DNA from: Nitrospirota bacterium
Lineage (GTDB): Bacteria; Nitrospinota_A; UBA7883; JACRGQ01
Direction: 5' to 3'
DNA length: 64,000 bases
Assembly: GCA_024275955.1 (NCBI GenBank)
Contig: JAJRYD010000029.1
Span: forward strand, 1-64,000
The position numbers and the translations under genes are program-made. The notes beneath the pieces were generated by a model, which made no database searches, was not told the origin of the DNA, and saw only the letters and a program-made list of their open reading frames with translations. Shown here in pieces: positions 62,653 to 64,000 of this stretch. How positions within the stretch are numbered: the stretch's first letter is position 1; the number at the start of each line of letters is the position of its first letter.

Positions 62653-62838
62653 CTAAACGATAATGTTCACACGGGAGCCGATTTCCGACATCTCCGCAGA
62701 CTTTCGTATATCCTGCGTTTCCTGCACTCTGTCGCGCTCCGCCTGTGTGACAGCGTAATTGTCCTTAAGGGCTATCTCTTTGGTTGGCGTGGTTACAGGC
62801 TGGGGAAATTCTGTATGTCCCGATATAGCTTCTGGCAT
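62653..62838 (-). CDS. Small hypothetical protein, 61 residues
   Basis: ATG 62838 is preceded by GAGGTAAGG, a good ribosome binding site, and the codon use looks like that of its neighbours. The protein is hydrophilic: MPEAISGHTEFPQPVTTPTK, then a helix AVTQAERDRVQETQDIRKSAEM. No family is recognised. It lies between valS (converging) and the second inverted-repeat element. Confidence 0.55.
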   Translation of the reverse strand: MPEAISGHTEFPQPVTTPTKEIALKDNYAVTQAERDRVQETQDIRKSAEMSEIGSRVNIIV

Positions 62839-63272
62839 CCTTACCTCATCTTTACCTTAGCTCGATTTTATACTTTTTGCAGGGATATTCAAAGCATTAT
62901 AGGGGCTGTTGGCAAAAGAGTTTTTTAAGCATTTTAAGGGAAAGTTTATTTTCTAACTTCTTAAAAATAGAGCCTTTGGAGATTGGTAATTTGTAGCAAA
63001 ACCAAGATTGTCTTATTCGGCAACAGCCCCATTATAGGGTGCCGGCATCTAAGATAGAATCTGAACGCAAGAGTGCAGGCCTCTTTTTATCTGGTTGTGG
63101 CTGGTGACAGCTTGATGCCGGAGATTCCTTTTTAACAGCTCTGCCGGATACGATAGTGGAGAGATAATTTTTTTTGTTAAATGCAAAAAGTCGTGTTTGC
63201 CGTTTGGGGAAAACTGCCTTTTGCTTTTGCTGGAGGCCAGTGCTACCGCTGGCGGGGCGAGACAGCTTTGGC
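62839..63272. other. Intergenic stretch, 434 bp
   Basis: It holds the second copy of the 130-bp inverted-repeat element (62902-63030). The rest (63037-63272) shows no gene on either strand. Confidence 0.55.
62902..63030. repeat. MITE-like inverted-repeat element, copy 2
   Basis: 129 bp with perfect 10-bp terminal inverted repeats GGGGCTGTTG / CAACAGCCCC. It is flanked on both sides by ATTATA (62896-62901 and 63031-63036), which looks like a 6-bp target-site duplication. It is about 90% identical by eye to copy 1 at 7754-7883 in the same orientation. No coding capacity. This copy has the better-preserved ends and is probably the younger insertion. Confidence 0.85.
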
Positions 63273-64000
63273 TTAGCTGTTTTTTAGTTTTTTTAGCTCT
63301 TCAAGTGCCGCTTTTGCCTGTAATGCCTCTTTTGTTTCGGCAAAGTTTTCTACGATTCTCTGAAAAGTGTTTCTCGCTTTGCTGAACGCTTCTTCTTTCA
63401 TGTACGATTTGCCTTTTAAAAGAAGCGCTTTTGGTGCGTAACGGCTTTTTGGATGTTTTGCTACAAACTCCTCTGCTCTCGATATGCAGGAGACAAAGCT
63501 GTCTATCTGATAATAAAACTCGATTATGTAGATATCCTTTCGGGATATCATGTCGGTCAGCTCTGCTATCTTACTTTTAGCAAAAGGGATTGCTGAATGA
63601 TCAGGGTATTTTATTATAAATTGTTCGAACAGATCTTTCGCTTTTTGAGCCGGTGTTTGATCTCTAGGTATTTTTCCCAGCGACTGATAATGGCTCATCG
63701 CTTTGTAGAAAAGGGCATGGTCAGTGGTGGATGTCATCGGGTAGAGTTCGACAAAGCTCTCGTAGGACGTTTCGGACATTTCATACTCTTTGTTCATGTA
63801 GTATGAATCGGCTACTCCAAGCAGAGCGTGAACCTGAAAAGGGCTGTCTGGAAATTCGTCCAAAATCTGCTTGTAATACTTCCTGGATAGATCGTACTTA
63901 CCGTTGGTGAAGCGGTAGTTGGCATCGTTAAAAAGCTCCAGTTCTTTTTTTACGATGTCATCAGTTTTGCACCCGGAAAGGAAAAGTACCGCGGTGCAGG
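63273..64000 (-). CDS. bamD: BamD-like outer membrane assembly lipoprotein (5' end outside the window)
   Basis: Partial at the window edge. The frame reads through to base 64000 with no start codon fixed. The visible N-terminus ...TAVLFLSGCKTDD is the end of a signal peptide with a lipobox (L-S-G-C), so the Cys is lipidated. It is followed by TPR-like helices: ANYRFTNGKYDLSRKYYKQILDEFPDSPF, EYEMSETSYESFVELYPMTSTTDHALFYKAMSHYQ, DLFEQFIIKYPDHSAIPFAKSKI and ARNTFQRIVENF. The DEFPDSPF and later YPDHSAIPFA match the BamD/YfiO pattern. It would bind BamA in the outer membrane beta-barrel assembly machine. Stop TAA at 63273-63275. Confidence 0.85.
   Translation of the reverse strand, partial: CTAVLFLSGCKTDDIVKKELELFNDANYRFTNGKYDLSRKYYKQILDEFPDSPFQVHALLGVADSYYMNKEYEMSETSYESFVELYPMTSTTDHALFYKAMSHYQSLGKIPRDQTPAQKAKDLFEQFIIKYPDHSAIPFAKSKIAELTDMISRKDIYIIEFYYQIDSFVSCISRAEEFVAKHPKSRYAPKALLLKGKSYMKEEAFSKARNTFQRIVENFAETKEALQAKAALEELKKLKNS

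Noticed and set aside
1-64000. Global stop-codon reassignment suggested by the three internal stops
   Set aside because: TAA, TAG and TGA all end intact genes in this window, often with the next start overlapping or directly after, so no codon can be generally reassigned.
1-64000. tRNA, rRNA and CRISPR arrays
   Set aside because: I looked in the intergenic gaps for T-loop sequences and regularly spaced repeats and found none; small non-coding RNAs cannot be excluded by eye.

Overview
The window is about 64 kb of bacterial chromosome with dense coding on both strands, short intergenic gaps and Shine-Dalgarno-type starts. The gene content points to a Gram-negative, diderm, respiratory bacterium of the 'deltaproteobacterial' type in the broad sense (Desulfobacterota, Nitrospinota or Nitrospirota level). 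The evidence is a BamD-like lipoprotein, Lgt, a pentaheme c-type cytochrome, a VKOR-DsbA fusion, an ilvB-ilvN-ilvC-psd-pssA cluster, a split transketolase, ThyX instead of ThyA and a MqnP/UbiA-like prenyltransferase. I cannot name the genus from the sequence alone. I saw no rRNA, tRNA, CRISPR array or intact transposase.

Layout. 0.2-9.5 kb: a giant NHL-repeat protein (minus strand), then a plus-strand signalling run of HEAT-repeat adenylyl cyclase, cyclic-nucleotide-binding protein and pentaheme cytochrome; a 738-bp gap holding the first copy of a 130-bp inverted-repeat element; a CheR followed by what looks like a decayed CheX domain. 9.5-14.2 kb: the ilvBNC-psd-pssA operon (minus). 14.3-17.6 kb: a tandem pair of MshEN-like paralogues, a P1-family peptidase and a REC-PP2C phosphatase. 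17.7-25.6 kb: PRC-barrel protein, VKOR-DsbA, UvrD/PcrA, UbiA-type prenyltransferase, RadC, then on the minus strand a hicBA pair with a third gene, and citrate synthase. 25.8-32 kb: DAHP synthase, DinG, HDOD protein, beta-lactamase-fold hydrolase, DUF502 and DUF5674 proteins, and a small minus-strand FlgM-like ORF. 32.2-36.2 kb: a ParA/MinD-like NTPase fused to a very long coiled coil, behind a sigma-54-type promoter and interrupted by one in-frame TAA. 36.7-50 kb: mostly housekeeping (transketolase halves, CoaD, aminotransferase, CBS-PAS-GGDEF diguanylate cyclase, RluD, DUF59 protein, NnrS-like membrane protein, an orphan HhH/REase-like protein, Lgt, a dehydrogenase, a nucleotidyltransferase, ThyX). 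50.2-59.9 kb: a chemosensory cluster. 60-64 kb: ValS, a 61-residue conserved-looking protein, the second inverted-repeat element, and a BamD-like lipoprotein running off the window end.

How the genes work together. Second-messenger and chemosensory signalling dominate: a predicted cAMP maker next to a predicted cAMP binder; a diguanylate cyclase; and a chemosensory cluster with two CheA kinases, CheW, CheR, a Hpt-CheW fusion, CheB and an unusual response regulator, but no chemoreceptor in the window. Both CheAs carry a short two-repeat insert resembling MshEN (a c-di-GMP-binding fold), and the stand-alone paralogue pair at 14.3-15.5 kb has related repeats. This suggests, but does not prove, c-di-GMP input to the kinases.

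The most unusual direct observation is that three genes (cheA at 50.2 kb, the ParA-coiled-coil gene and cheR at 8.4 kb) have stop codons beyond which the same frame continues with matching protein sequence. In cheA and the coiled-coil gene this is a single TAA. Each of these stops can be explained by one C-to-T change.
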